This document shows positions 52,510 through 64,000 of a DNA stretch of 64,000 nt, one piece after another. Both the position numbers and the translations under genes were made by a program. The notes beneath the pieces are model-generated. The model saw only the letters and a program-made list of their open reading frames with translations. It was not told the DNA's origin and ran no database searches. Every line of letters begins with the position of its first letter. Position 1 is the first letter of the stretch. The stretch spans positions 1-64,000 of the forward strand of contig NZ_NMQR01000004.1 in the NCBI RefSeq assembly GCF_003545805.1, read 5' to 3'. The DNA comes from Photorhabdus sp. CRCIA-P01 (GTDB taxonomy: Bacteria > Pseudomonadota > Gammaproteobacteria > Enterobacterales > Enterobacteriaceae).

Positions 52510-52636
52510 TATACCCGTCATCTTTTAAGTTGCCTCTTTGTTGGCTGCACTCACTCACCCCGGTCACATAGTTATCTATGCTCCCGGGGATTCGCTCCTT
52601 TGCCGTCGCGATGCATCTTAAAATCCATAGGGTATA
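52510..52636 (-). repeat. ERIC repeat, copy 3 (inverted)
   Basis: A 127-bp ERIC in the opposite orientation to the other three copies begins 22 bases beyond the ilvH stop and ends 62 bases before cra. In its outer arms both partners have changed together (TTTTAAG against CTTAAAA, where copy 1 has TTTCAAG and CTTGAAA), so pairing is kept. Confidence 0.92.
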
Positions 52637-52658
52637 TAGCCCCGCAGTTTGCGATTTT

Positions 52659-53150
52659 TCATCGCATGATTTTATCCCCGCGAGAGACGCCGACAATACC
52701 CGAACGAGCAACTTCAACAATTTCAGCAACATCTCGAACAGCATCGAGAAAGGCATCCAATTTATCGCTGGCTCCTACCAATTGCACAGTATATAAGGTC
52801 GAAGTCACATCAACGATCTGCCCACGGAAGATGTCAGTACTACGCTTGATCTCTTCACGTCCATAGCCACTGGCCTGCAATTTAACTAGCATAATCTCAC
52901 GCGCTACATGAGAACCTGATTCCAACTCGCTGACTCGTAACACATCCACCAGCTTGTGCAACTGTTTTTCAATCTGTTCAAGTACCCTTGCATCGCCTTT
53001 AGTCTGAATTGTCATCCGCGATAATGTCGGATCATCAGTTGGGGCGACAGTTAAACTTTCAATATTGTAGCCACGTTGGGAAAACAGACCAACAACACGG
53101 GACAAAGCCCCTGATTCGTTTTCAAGTAATACAGATAAAATCCGGCGCAT
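52659..53150 (-). CDS. ilvH: Acetolactate synthase III small subunit
   Basis: IlvH is the regulatory subunit of acetohydroxyacid synthase III and gives valine feedback inhibition. It has 163 residues, as in E. coli, from ATG 53150 ([21 protein letters not shown]). The N-terminal ACT domain ([20 protein letters not shown]) and C-terminal half ([18 protein letters not shown]) are both present. The start lies two bases after the ilvI stop. A longer frame begins inside ilvI and is not supported. Confidence 0.97.
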   Translation of the reverse strand: MRRILSVLLENESGALSRVVGLFSQRGYNIESLTVAPTDDPTLSRMTIQTKGDARVLEQIEKQLHKLVDVLRVSELESGSHVAREIMLVKLQASGYGREEIKRSTDIFRGQIVDVTSTLYTVQLVGASDKLDAFLDAVRDVAEIVEVARSGIVGVSRGDKIMR

Positions 53151-53152
53151 AA

Positions 53153-54880
53153 TCAGGTTCTCTCCGTTTTGCTTAACCACATCTCATCCATTGCTCCTCC
53201 ACGGATTTGCATAGGATATACATGTTCAGTTTCATCCACTGTGACATCAACAAACACCAGCCGCTGATTTTCAGTCACCTCTTTCAAGGCTTCCGCCAAT
53301 TTACTTTCCAATTCATCATAACGTTGGATAGAAATGCCAACATGACCATAAGCCTCGGCCAGTTTGACAAAATCAGGTAGGGACTCCATATAAGACTGAG
53401 AGTGACGGCCAGCATAAATCATGTCTTGCCACTGTTTTATCATCCCTAGGAAACGGTTATTCAAGTTTAGAACCAGTACCGGCAACCTATATTGCAATGC
53501 TGTAGACAATTCCTGAATATTCATCTGAATACTGCCGTCCCCCGTAACACAGACTACCGTCGCTTCCGGGTTCACCAATTTAACGCCCAAAGCAGCCGGT
53601 AAGCCAAATCCCATCGTTCCCAAACCACCGGAACTGATCCAACGCCTTGGCTTATCAAATGGGTAATGCAATGCAACAAACATCTGATGCTGTCCAACAT
53701 CTGAAGTGACATAAGCTTCCCCTTTCGTCAGACGATAGAGAACCTCGATAGCAGCTTGTGGCTTAATTTTTTCACCGCTGCGATCAAAATTGAGACATTT
53801 ACGGCTACGCCATTGCTGAATAGATAACCACCAATCTTTTAGCGCATCGGGATCCTGTGTGTCTTCCACCGTCTCCAACAACGCCAGCATTTGCCTAAGC
53901 ACCTGTTTAGCATCACCAACAATAGGTACATCTGCGGAAACCGTTTTCGAAATTGATGTTGGATCAATATCAATATGTAATACCGTTGCTTCCGGGCAAT
54001 ATTTTTCCAGATTATTGGTTGTACGATCATCAAAACGTACACCGACAGCAAAAATGACATCTGAATTATGGATTGCTTTGTTAGCTTCGAATGTACCATG
54101 CATACCGAGCATTCCCAGGCTTTGCGGATGAGTTGCAGGGAAACTGCCTAATCCCATCAGGGAGCTCACAACAGGGATATTGAATTTTTCCGCCAATGTC
54201 AGTAATTCTGCTGAACAATCTGCGTTAATCACCCCCCCGCCTACATATATGACCGGTTTTTTCGCACTCAATAGTTTTCTTAATGCCCGTTTAATCTGCC
54301 CTTTATGTCCTTGAATTGTTGGATTATAAGAACGCATACTTATCTGATCAGGATAAATATAGGGTAATTTTACTGCCGGATTTACCGTGTCTTTCGGTAA
54401 ATCAATAACTACGGGTCCCGGACGACCACTGGAAGCTAGATAGAAGGCTTTTTTCAGTACCTTCGGAATATCCTCTGTTTTTTTCACTAAAAAACTGTGT
54501 TTCACGATCGGGCGGGATATCCCTACCATGTCACATTCCTGGAATGCATCATTACCAATCAGGGAACTGGCGACTTGACCGGACAATACAACCATCGGAA
54601 TTGAATCCATATAAGCGGTGGCAATACCTGTAATAGCATTAGTTGCTCCTGGACCGGAGGTGATCAATACCACACCAACCTTCCCGGTAGAACGAGCATA
54701 ACCATCGGCCATATGAACCGCCCCCTGCTCATGACGTACCAGGATATGCTCAATGCCCCCAACCGTATGCAGGGCATCGTAAATATCCAGTACTGCCCCT
54801 CCCGGATAACCGAATATATGCTCAACGCCCTGATCAATTAACGATCGGACGACCATTTCAGCTCCTGATAACATCTCCAT
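53153..54880 (-). CDS. ilvI: Acetolactate synthase III large subunit
   Basis: IlvI is the thiamine diphosphate-dependent catalytic subunit that condenses pyruvate with pyruvate or 2-oxobutyrate, the first common step to valine, leucine and isoleucine. It has 575 residues (E. coli 574) from ATG 54880 ([18 protein letters not shown]), behind TGGAGGAAA. The catalytic Glu is in [17 protein letters not shown], and the cofactor motif [18 protein letters not shown] is at about 440. It is the first gene of ilvIH. Confidence 0.97.
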   Translation of the reverse strand: MEMLSGAEMVVRSLIDQGVEHIFGYPGGAVLDIYDALHTVGGIEHILVRHEQGAVHMADGYARSTGKVGVVLITSGPGATNAITGIATAYMDSIPMVVLSGQVASSLIGNDAFQECDMVGISRPIVKHSFLVKKTEDIPKVLKKAFYLASSGRPGPVVIDLPKDTVNPAVKLPYIYPDQISMRSYNPTIQGHKGQIKRALRKLLSAKKPVIYVGGGVINADCSAELLTLAEKFNIPVVSSLMGLGSFPATHPQSLGMLGMHGTFEANKAIHNSDVIFAVGVRFDDRTTNNLEKYCPEATVLHIDIDPTSISKTVSADVPIVGDAKQVLRQMLALLETVEDTQDPDALKDWWLSIQQWRSRKCLNFDRSGEKIKPQAAIEVLYRLTKGEAYVTSDVGQHQMFVALHYPFDKPRRWISSGGLGTMGFGLPAALGVKLVNPEATVVCVTGDGSIQMNIQELSTALQYRLPVLVLNLNNRFLGMIKQWQDMIYAGRHSQSYMESLPDFVKLAEAYGHVGISIQRYDELESKLAEALKEVTENQRLVFVDVTVDETEHVYPMQIRGGAMDEMWLSKTERT

Positions 54881-55346
54881 AGGTTTTCCTCCAGGCTCTG
54901 TTTGCAAGTTGATAAATCGGAAGTGACTTCCACTTTTATTTTGGTAAGACCTGACAGCTTCTCAGCTATTGCTGCTGCTAGACCAATTAACATAACGCTA
55001 GAAACGGGTGTTAGCAATGTGAGTACAAGGCAGAATAACCACTTTCTGACAATTCAAGATGTCTCTTGCAAGCGTTATCTTACTATCAAGAAGCTAAAGG
55101 TAAGTGGAATATGAGTGGCGATGCCTAAAAAGAATGACAACGTATAGGTATTATCCAGTATATATACGATAAAAAACTAAAAAACAGTTTTCAAAATCAT
55201 TTAAGTCATCGAAGTATGAATTTGATAAAGGGAATACAGACAAATGCCTCAGATAATTCGACCATCATTTCCTCGTTTTTGGATGATCGTTACGAATAAT
55301 TAATTTAGGTAAAATCTATCTACCTCATTTTAATTATATAATATGA
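54881..55346. other. ilvI upstream region
   Basis: A 466-base gap holds the ilvI leader and presumably its promoter. A weak candidate is TTGTCA (55047..55052) with TTGTAC 18 bases further on, minus strand. A 51-codon minus-strand frame (54838..54993), [16 protein letters not shown], is rich in Leu, Ile and Ala and overlaps the ilvI start out of frame. It has no strong ribosome site. In E. coli ilvIH is controlled by Lrp; no specific site was identified here. Confidence 0.4.
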
Positions 55347-55473
55347 TATACCCTATGGATTTCAAGTTGCATCGCGACGGCAAGGGAGCGAATCCTCGGG
55401 AGCATAGCGAACTATGTGACCGAGGTGAGTGAGCGCAGCCAACAAAGAGGCAGTTTGAAAGATAACGGGTATA
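55347..55473 (+). repeat. ERIC repeat, copy 4
   Basis: A 127-bp ERIC in the same orientation as copies 1 and 2 lies in the gap between ilvI and the Sel1-repeat gene. Its central stem carries a compensatory pair change: CCTCGG pairs with CCGAGG where copies 1 and 3 have CCCCGG with CCGGGG. Confidence 0.92.
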
Positions 55474-55577
55474 GAAGCTATTATTTTTCCTGCCATCTCA
55501 GTCTCAACTATTCAATATTTACCCAAAGATTTTAATGTGTGATTTTTATACTCAGATACACAAATTAAATAATAAGT

Positions 55578-55733
55578 AAAAAATCATCATCTCCCCAGGA
55601 GATGATTTAAGGCTGACAATCAAATGGTAATTTAAATTAACCAGACCATTTGGTTACAATACAACCAAACCATATCATTAAAATTATTTATCAAAGGCAA
55701 TAATGAGTTATGATATAGATAGTTCAATTTTAA
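55578..55733 (-). ncRNA. Candidate small RNA with promoter and terminator
   Basis: On the minus strand a good promoter (TTGACG 55763..55768, 17-base spacer, TGTTAT 55740..55745) is followed about 150 bases later by a rho-independent terminator. The terminator is a 9-bp stem (55586..55594 with 55598..55606) followed by six T residues at 55578..55583. No gene on this strand could use it. Between them is TTTGGTT(GTATTGT)AACCAAA plus a second small stem. Length would be about 155 nt. Function and expression are unknown. It could instead be leader structure for the divergent gene at 55791. Confidence 0.4.
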
Positions 55734-55790
55734 CTTCTAATAACACCGATTCAGCTTCTTACCGTCAACCTGATAGGATAGACTAGTAGA

Positions 55791-56417
55791 ATGAAATATA
55801 TACTTTTACTGATAATCGTATTATTTACCAATGCATGCGCAGAACCGATGGAAACAAATGTTCCTAGAACTGTATTTGGTGGAATTAAATATATAGGTAT
55901 GGTTAAGGAACTTCCACTGAAAGTACCGAGAACAGTTGAAGAGTTTCAGGAACTGGAAAAACAAGCTCAGAATGGTAGCACGGATGCCTATTTTTTATTA
56001 GGAAAACTTTATACTGACAATTCATTAAAGGAATCAGAAAAGGATTACCAAAAAGCCATAGCGTATTATGGTAAGGCATTAGAATTAGATAAACACCATG
56101 CGGAATCTTTATATAATCTCGGTATAATTTATAGTTTTGGTTATGGAGTACAAGAAGATCAAATAAAAGCCAATGATCTACTTAAGAGAGCTGGAGATTC
56201 TGGAATAATCAATGGATATCAGATAATAGGGGTAAATTATTTACATGGTTCAGGGAATAGCCCGCAAGATTTAGAAAAGGCATATCATTATATTAAAATA
56301 AATGCTGAAAAGGGCACTGTGGAAAAAGGAATATCTCAAGAAATAATAAATCATTGGGATGAATTCTTAATTCTCATGGGATATCAATCCATACCATTAG
56401 TAGAAAAAAGTAACTAA
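55791..56417 (+). CDS. Sel1/TPR-repeat lipoprotein of unknown function
   Basis: This 208-residue protein begins with a lipoprotein signal (MKYILLLIIVLFTNAC, lipobox TNAC). After a linker, Sel1-like repeats cover about residues 60 to 178: STDAYFLLGKLYTD, AESLYNLGIIYSFGYGV, NGYQIIGVNYLHGSG, each with the alanine/glycine pattern of short TPR-type helices. Such proteins usually mediate protein contacts at the envelope. It has a terminator of its own and unrelated neighbours, so it is a single-gene unit inserted between ilvI and leuO. AT-rich composition matches its surroundings. Partner unknown. Confidence 0.8.
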   Translation: MKYILLLIIVLFTNACAEPMETNVPRTVFGGIKYIGMVKELPLKVPRTVEEFQELEKQAQNGSTDAYFLLGKLYTDNSLKESEKDYQKAIAYYGKALELDKHHAESLYNLGIIYSFGYGVQEDQIKANDLLKRAGDSGIINGYQIIGVNYLHGSGNSPQDLEKAYHYIKINAEKGTVEKGISQEIINHWDEFLILMGYQSIPLVEKSN

Positions 56418-56432
56418 AAATATACTTATAAT

Positions 56433-56462
56433 CCCGCTCTGTATTCAGAGCGGGTTATTTTA
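56433..56462 (+). terminator. Terminator of the Sel1-repeat gene
   Basis: An 8-bp GC-rich stem (56433..56440 with 56447..56454) and 6-base loop are followed by TTATTTT, 15 bases past the stop codon. Confidence 0.88.
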
Positions 56463-56571
56463 CAGTAGGTAAATAATATTTTGACAACTTATTTAAAACA
56501 CACAAAGTCCATCATAATTACATAAAACATGAAAAAACCTATCACATTAATTTATATAAAGAAATTCTGAT

Positions 56572-57138
56572 TCACAACATTGAATTATCTTTTAATACCT
56601 TTTCTAGCTTAGGAAAAACAGTAAAACCGTCGCGATCTAAGAAATGGCCGCCATCAGGGAAACCATATAATTCAGCCCGGAGCTGCTGACTTAAATTTAA
56701 TGTAAACTGTGGCGATACAATCTCATCATTAAGCGATAATATCACTATTCGCTGATTTATTTTTTGCATGAGGGGACAAAAATCCAAGTTCTCCTGAGTA
56801 AATATACTTAATTCAGGTAAAGTTGATAGCTTTTCATAAAATCCTGAAATCAATACAATCCCCCCAATATTTACATTATCAGGTAAAGATGAGATATAAC
56901 GGAGTGTGGCAATACAACCCAGACTATGCCCGATAAAAAGCGTTTTTTCATCAGGATTAGACACACTTTCCTGCAACTTTTCTTGCCATAAATGAGGTGA
57001 AGGAGCATGAGATTCAGGCATCTCCGGCACAATCACATGGGCATTTAACCGTTCATATTGACCTTTAAGCCAAGGAAACCAATGATGATCAGGAGTCGCC
57101 ATAAGACCATGAACAATAACTACATTATCAAAATTCAT
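56572..57138 (-). CDS. YdeN/RBBP9-family serine hydrolase
   Basis: This 188-residue alpha/beta hydrolase has VVIVHGLMATPDHHWFPWL at the start (oxyanion region), the nucleophile elbow GHSLGC with Ser72, an Asp in LSLNDEIVSP (about 138) and the catalytic His in PDGGHFLDRDG (about 165). This is the compact RBBP9/YdeN layout without a large lid. The substrate is unknown. The frame opens with TTG-ATG; the ATG at 57138 behind AGGTGA is taken as start. It stands alone, 365 bases downstream of the acyl-CoA ligase start side and convergent with the Sel1 gene. Confidence 0.85.
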   Translation of the reverse strand: MNFDNVVIVHGLMATPDHHWFPWLKGQYERLNAHVIVPEMPESHAPSPHLWQEKLQESVSNPDEKTLFIGHSLGCIATLRYISSLPDNVNIGGIVLISGFYEKLSTLPELSIFTQENLDFCPLMQKINQRIVILSLNDEIVSPQFTLNLSQQLRAELYGFPDGGHFLDRDGFTVFPKLEKVLKDNSML

Positions 57139-57141
57139 CAA

Positions 57142-57506
57142 TTCACCTAATTATACAAATTATATTTTATTTATCATACAAACTTTACCATTATCTTACT
57201 AATATATTTATTACAGGAATAGCATAATATTGTCAACCAATATATTCTCTATAATTAACCAAGAAAACAATGTTAATTTAATAAAATTATATTCATTCAA
57301 TCTGCAATATTTAATAATTACAGAATAATCTTAGATAATATAATTTATCTGTGATTTTAAGGCGGAAAAAAGTTTATTAGTCCAATATTGAATTCTTTAA
57401 AATTGGGTATTCATGGAATAAACCAAAAGTGGGATATCACTACAATATCCCCTAGATTTCCCCTGAATAACCGGTAACACTAACTCTTTGTATTAAATTC
57501 TAAAAA
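57142..57506. other. AT-rich gap, nothing recognised
   Basis: This 365-base gap lies between the ligase stop and the hydrolase start. It is very AT-rich and probably contains the hydrolase promoter. No gene, repeat or strong terminator was seen. Confidence 0.5.
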
Positions 57507-59309
57507 TCAATCCTGATACATAGATTCAATTTCTTTATGGTAACGCTGCATAATAATTTTTCTCCGCAATTTCAGTGTTGGAGTTAATTCACCCGTTTCC
57601 ATTGAAAATGGTTTTGGCAGTAATATGAAACGCTTTACTTGATCGAAATGAGCAAAGTTTTTCTGCATCTCTTTCAAGCGTTGCCCAAACATATCGATAA
57701 TCTGACTATGGCTCAGTAATTCAACCCGATCATGATATTTGAGATTAATTGATCTTGCATATTCTTCCAATGCTTCATAACAAGGCACGATAAGAGCGGA
57801 TACAAATTTACGGGCATCAGCAATAACAGCAACATGCTCAATAAAACGATCTTGCCCTAGCGTACTTTCAATCATTTGAGGAGCAATATATTTACCATTC
57901 GATGTTTTCATCAAATCTTTCAGACGTTCAGTAATAAACAAATTACCATTTTCATCCAACTTACCGGCATCACCTGTACGCAACCAACCGTCTTGAGTAA
58001 ATGCCTTGGTGGTTTCTTGCTGATTATTGAAATAGCCTTTCATCACAATTGGGCCACGCACCTGTATCTCATCTTCCTCACCGATACGGACGTCAATACC
58101 AGGCAATGATTTACCAATAGAACCAAGCACATAACCTTGCTTTTCCCAACAGGAAACCGTGGCACAAGTCTCGGTCATACCATAGCCATATTTGATATTT
58201 ATCCCAACAGCGAGAAAGAACAAGATAATCGTTTCGTCCAAACGTGCGCCAGCAGCAGGTAAAAACCGAACTCTGCCCCCCAACACATTCCTCAATTTAC
58301 TCAACACCAATTTATCCGCCAGTCGATGCATTGCCGTTGACCAGGGACAGCTTTTTTTACCTTGCAACTGACGTAAAAACTGACGCTCACCACATTTAAT
58401 CGCCCAGTTAAATAATTTTCTCCGATGCCAAGGTGCCTGAGAAACCTTTTCAAAAATCACACTGTAAATTTTTTCGTAAAATCTCGGCACTGCACACATC
58501 ACTGTCGGGCGAATATCCGCCATAGCCTGACGAACAAAATTAGTATCAGTCAGATAAACATTTTGTGCGCCTGTATGCATCACATAAAAGCTCCATGCAC
58601 GTTCGAAAACATGGGATAACGGCAGGAAACTCAAAGAAACATCCTGATCAGTTAATGTCAGGCGATGATCATGTGAATACAACTGATAAGCTAAATTACG
58701 GTAATCAAGCATGACACCTTTAGGCTCACCGGTTGTACCGGATGTATATATAACCGTAAAAAGATCGTCCAAATTATGGTTAGCAATACGGGTTTCCAAC
58801 TCAGACTGATGTTGTAATTTATTATCAGTCATAAAGTCGGATAAATGCTGTGCTAATGAACAATCGCGTAAATCGACTGATTCATCTAATACTATAATGT
58901 GACTTAGCCGAGGACATCGTTCTGGCAAAGTGACAGCGACATCATACTGCACCTGCCCACCAACAAACAGAATACGCACACCGGCATCATTAAGAATGAA
59001 ACCAGCCTGTTCCTGACTACTGGTTGCATACAAAGGAACAGTCACTGCCTTGAGTTGTAATACCGCGATATCCGTCAGTGACCACGCCATGCTGTTATGT
59101 GCAAAAAGGCCAATTTTTTCCTGTACATCAACCCCAATCTCCAGCAATGCCCGGCTAATGGCTTTTGTCTTTTTGTCAATATTATTCCAGCTTAATTCGA
59201 GTTGTTCATCTGAAGACCATTGGCGAAAAGCAATTCTCTCTGGGTTTTGTTTAATTTGTTGCTGCAACCGGTTTATCAAGTGATAAGGATGTAAATTTTC
59301 AGTTATCAC
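57507..59309 (-). CDS. Long-chain acyl-CoA ligase (FadD15-type AMP-binding enzyme)
   Basis: This 600-residue adenylate-forming enzyme activates a fatty acid with ATP and joins it to CoA. Motifs in order are the P-loop VIYTSGTTGEPKGVML (about 187), LSFLPLSHVFERAWS, RFLPAAGARLDETIILFF, YGYGMTETCATVSC (about 380), the hinge aspartate in GWLRTGDAGKL, ERLKDLMKTSNGKYIAP, and the C-terminal lysine region PFSMETGELTPTLKLRRKII. This is the long-chain type with a C-terminal extension, distinct from E. coli FadD. It starts MITENLHPYHLINRLQQQ. It lies between leuO and the hydrolase; substrate chain length cannot be read from sequence. Confidence 0.9.
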   Translation of the reverse strand: MITENLHPYHLINRLQQQIKQNPERIAFRQWSSDEQLELSWNNIDKKTKAISRALLEIGVDVQEKIGLFAHNSMAWSLTDIAVLQLKAVTVPLYATSSQEQAGFILNDAGVRILFVGGQVQYDVAVTLPERCPRLSHIIVLDESVDLRDCSLAQHLSDFMTDNKLQHQSELETRIANHNLDDLFTVIYTSGTTGEPKGVMLDYRNLAYQLYSHDHRLTLTDQDVSLSFLPLSHVFERAWSFYVMHTGAQNVYLTDTNFVRQAMADIRPTVMCAVPRFYEKIYSVIFEKVSQAPWHRRKLFNWAIKCGERQFLRQLQGKKSCPWSTAMHRLADKLVLSKLRNVLGGRVRFLPAAGARLDETIILFFLAVGINIKYGYGMTETCATVSCWEKQGYVLGSIGKSLPGIDVRIGEEDEIQVRGPIVMKGYFNNQQETTKAFTQDGWLRTGDAGKLDENGNLFITERLKDLMKTSNGKYIAPQMIESTLGQDRFIEHVAVIADARKFVSALIVPCYEALEEYARSINLKYHDRVELLSHSQIIDMFGQRLKEMQKNFAHFDQVKRFILLPKPFSMETGELTPTLKLRRKIIMQRYHKEIESMYQD

Positions 59310-59495
59310 AATTCTTTTCCTGTTAGAAAAATTTTCTTCTCATTAGAGAAAAACAGTGACTTTGTTCTCTAATAATGCTTTTTTGCATCAATAATTCGCT
59401 TTTCAGCTTACAGATGTTAGCTATTTTCCTTGCAGTCTACCTATTCCTGCACAACAGGAAAAGAATATTTATCAAAAGTTGATAAATTTGTGATA

Positions 59496-59535
59496 AAATG
59501 AAAAACTCACTACCTGTTTATCCAATAGTGAGTTT
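59496..59535 (-). terminator. leuO terminator
   Basis: A perfect 10-bp stem (59503..59512 with 59526..59535) and 13-base loop are followed on the minus strand by a T-rich tail. It sits eight bases past the leuO stop. Confidence 0.8.
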
Positions 59536-59543
59536 CAAGTTAA

Positions 59544-60488
59544 TTAACTTCCGCTAAGTTGGCTCAACAGCGATTTCATCCACTGATGCCCCTTATCTTT
59601 CGTTGTGGATTCGTGCCAAATCAAATAGCACGGACGGCTTACCTTATCCCATGGTAATGAAACAGCTTTTATTGCTAATTGTTCACTATAGTGCTCAACC
59701 AACCATTTTGGCGCAATCGCAACCAAATAGGTTTGAGAGACAATATGCAACACACTATTCAAGTCGGTACCCTGATAAACAACCGAGCGCAGACGTTCCC
59801 CACCATCATAATAAGGAACGCTAAATGAACATATATTATCCAATGATACAACTGCATGATGCTCCTGATACAATTGCTGCTCACTAATACTATTTTCAAT
59901 TCTTGAATGATGATTAGAAACAGCCAAAACCAACTCATCATTGAATAACGGGTAATGATGAAAATCCATACGTTCTAGCTGGGTATAGCTAATGACAAAC
60001 TCAGTTTCCTGATATCTGAGCTGATGTTCAATATTATCATGCAAATATGATCTAATCGTCACACCCAGATTGGGTGTATTTTGTTTTACCTGTTCAACTA
60101 TTTTTGCAGCCAGTCTAATATCTAAAGGGCTACAAATTGAAAGACTAAAAACCCTATCACTATTATCAGGTTCAAAACCAACCCCAGGTAACTCATTATA
60201 TACCAATTGTAATGCCTGGCGGACTGGACCAAATAATTGATGAGCTCTTGCCGTCGGTTGTATTCCTCGCCCATAACGCACAAATAATTCATCATTGAAC
60301 ATGAGCTTCAAACGAGAAACCGCATTACTGACAGCCGGTTGTGACATTCCTAATATCTGTGCCGCACGTGTTACATTCTGCATTTGCATAACTGCATCAA
60401 AAACAGTCAGCAGATTGAGATCCACATTACGTAAATGAATTTCATTTGGATCTTTTTTGGTTGCAGTTACTGAGGTGTATTCAGCCAT
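59544..60488 (-). CDS. leuO: LysR-type regulator LeuO
   Basis: LeuO is a LysR-family regulator that antagonises H-NS silencing at many loci; in Photorhabdus and Xenorhabdus relatives it affects secondary metabolism (general knowledge). It has 314 residues, as in E. coli. The helix-turn-helix is [20 protein letters not shown] (about 38 to 57), within [14 protein letters not shown]. The effector-binding domain follows. It is divergent from leuL-leuABCD across a 767-base AT-rich region, the classic arrangement. Confidence 0.95.
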   Translation of the reverse strand: MAEYTSVTATKKDPNEIHLRNVDLNLLTVFDAVMQMQNVTRAAQILGMSQPAVSNAVSRLKLMFNDELFVRYGRGIQPTARAHQLFGPVRQALQLVYNELPGVGFEPDNSDRVFSLSICSPLDIRLAAKIVEQVKQNTPNLGVTIRSYLHDNIEHQLRYQETEFVISYTQLERMDFHHYPLFNDELVLAVSNHHSRIENSISEQQLYQEHHAVVSLDNICSFSVPYYDGGERLRSVVYQGTDLNSVLHIVSQTYLVAIAPKWLVEHYSEQLAIKAVSLPWDKVSRPCYLIWHESTTKDKGHQWMKSLLSQLSGS

Positions 60489-61172
60489 TGTTTAACTCCA
60501 CTAAACTCATGCAGATGATCCCGGCTAATAACAAAACATCGGAAATACCTTCATTTATTACTCAGATATTTCGATGACTCTAACTATTAACGAGATCAAT
60601 TGTCTTAATCATTTCGATAACAAATAATTAAGACTCGTCCTTGTACAAATCTGAATACGCATAGCTAACCAGCGCATCCCCTTATTAATGTTAAAAATAG
60701 ATCATTTCAATTAGTCGACAATGTAGCACTCATTATTCATTCACAAAAAAGTACAATTACGTTAACAATTTATTCACCCTGATATTCTGTATATGATGAT
60801 AAATCAAAGAATGACACAATTCACAATAAAATTATTGACTTATTATTATTAAACAATTTTATCAGAGTTATTATATTATAGGATTATTTTTTCAAAGATA
60901 TATAACATAACTTCCTATTTGTATCTATTTTTCCAATGACAAACGATGTTTTTCGGAAAAATACAAATCGACTTCCAGCTCATCACACGAAAAATACTTA
61001 ATTTTAATTAATCAGTATAATGCGCTATTTTTATATAAATCTGAGCTTATCACTAAAGTCAAACCCGAACAAAAAAGGATAAAATAAAATCTTTTTAAAT
61101 ATAAACAGATCAACACTTCAATTTACTACCATGATAAAAGTAAAACCAAGAATCATATGCCTAAATGAATTC
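60489..61172. other. AT-rich leuO-leuL intergenic region
   Basis: This gap contains no gene. It should hold the leuO promoter and H-NS/LeuO control sites, which cannot be placed by eye. One structure is clear: ATTTGTAT at 60917..60924 and TTTTCC at 60929..60934 are complementary to 60955..60968, with a 4-base bulge and 20-base loop. Confidence 0.5.
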
Positions 61173-61201
61173 TTGACATCACTTTTAAGATAACGTATCA
61201 A
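61173..61201 (+). promoter_or_regulatory. leu operon promoter
   Basis: TTGACA (61173..61178) is followed by a 17-base spacer and TATCAA (61196..61201), pointing to leuL, whose start is 55 bases downstream. The -35 is a perfect consensus and the spacing ideal. Confidence 0.75.
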
Positions 61202-61255
61202 TAAAAGCATACGAATCACAAACACTCATTAATACTACTGAAAGGTTGGATCGAT

Positions 61256-61339
61256 ATGATTCACTCAACTTGTCTACTAAGCCTACTACTCATCGTATCT
61301 GATATGCGCGGTATGCTGGTGGACAGAAAACAGAGTTGA
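61256..61339 (+). CDS. leuL: leu operon leader peptide
   Basis: This 27-codon peptide, MIHSTCLLSLLLIVSDMRGM followed by LVDRKQS, has five leucines within codons 7 to 12, four of them CTA and one CTC. The Leu block is followed by a region ending 38 bases before a strong hairpin with a T run. This is the attenuation leader of leuABCD: ribosome stalling at the Leu codons under leucine shortage prevents the terminator. AAGG lies upstream of the ATG. E. coli has a 28-residue counterpart with four Leu codons in a row. Confidence 0.9.
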   Translation: MIHSTCLLSLLLIVSDMRGMLVDRKQS

Positions 61340-61376
61340 TTCAAAACAGAGTTGGTCCAAACCAGACATTAACAAG

Positions 61377-61403
61377 AACCCGCGCCATGCGCGGGTTTTT
61401 TTT
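61377..61403 (+). terminator. leu attenuator
   Basis: A 9-bp GC-rich stem (61377..61385 with 61389..61397) and 3-base loop are followed by a run of eight or nine T residues. It lies between leuL and leuA and ends transcription when leucine is plentiful. A 12-bp direct repeat (AAAACAGAGTTG at 61327 and 61343) lies just before it. Confidence 0.92.
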
Positions 61404-61443
61404 ACCTGCTGGGCGCAAAAAATAACCATGAGAGGAACGTACT

Positions 61444-64000
<2,557 letters not shown>

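Noticed and set aside
61327-61354. 12-bp direct repeat before the leu attenuator as an insertion footprint
   Set aside because: It does not flank any inserted sequence and more likely belongs to the attenuator folding region.

Overview
The window is chromosomal DNA of a gammaproteobacterium of the Enterobacterales, most likely Photorhabdus or a close relative in the Morganellaceae. The grounds are an E. coli-like gene order, proteins very close to E. coli homologues but in AT-rich DNA, four copies of the 127-bp ERIC repeat, an IS630-family element and a fimbrial locus with an invertible promoter. The species call is inference. No rRNA, tRNA, CRISPR array or prophage was seen.

Layout, left to right. 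(1) 1..295: end of an IS630-family insertion sequence. (2) 376..10400: acnB and the pdhR-aceE-aceF-lpdA cluster, all on the minus strand, with a perfect PdhR operator before pdhR. (3) 10769..21237: an accessory segment where E. coli has aroP. It holds an ERIC, two small lipoproteins, a small secreted protein, a regulator/DUF2975 membrane protein pair, a 316-bp invertible element and a seven-gene GC-rich chaperone-usher fimbrial operon. (4) 21339..28897: ampE with only the tail of ampD left, nadC, the type IV pilus-like ppdD-hofB-hofC genes (ERIC inside), coaE, zapD, yacG and mutT. (5) 28983..33893: secA, secM, a divergent DUF721 (DciA-like) gene and lpxC. (6) 33922..50869: the complete division and cell wall cluster from ftsZ back to mraZ, with the mra promoter and MraZ operator. 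(7) 51404..54880: cra and ilvIH, with an ERIC between them. (8) 54881..59309: a second accessory segment with an ERIC, a possible small RNA, a Sel1-repeat lipoprotein, a serine hydrolase and an acyl-CoA ligase. (9) 59496..64000: leuO and, divergently, the leu promoter, leuL leader and attenuator, leuA and the first part of leuB.

How the genes work together. Pyruvate dehydrogenase feeds acetyl-CoA to the TCA cycle (AcnB) under PdhR control. The mraZ-lpxC block makes lipid II, assembles the divisome and commits lipid A synthesis, next to the SecM/SecA secretion sensor and motor. The ilvIH, leuO and leuAB genes form the branched-chain amino acid block. The fimbrial island looks phase-variable.

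The most interesting observations are the 26-bp perfect inverted repeats forming a fim-like switch (13199..13514), the match between the IS630 end and the termini of ERIC (a possible mobilising transposase for ERIC), the decay of ampD, and a possible small RNA at 55578..55733. The rest is conserved housekeeping DNA.
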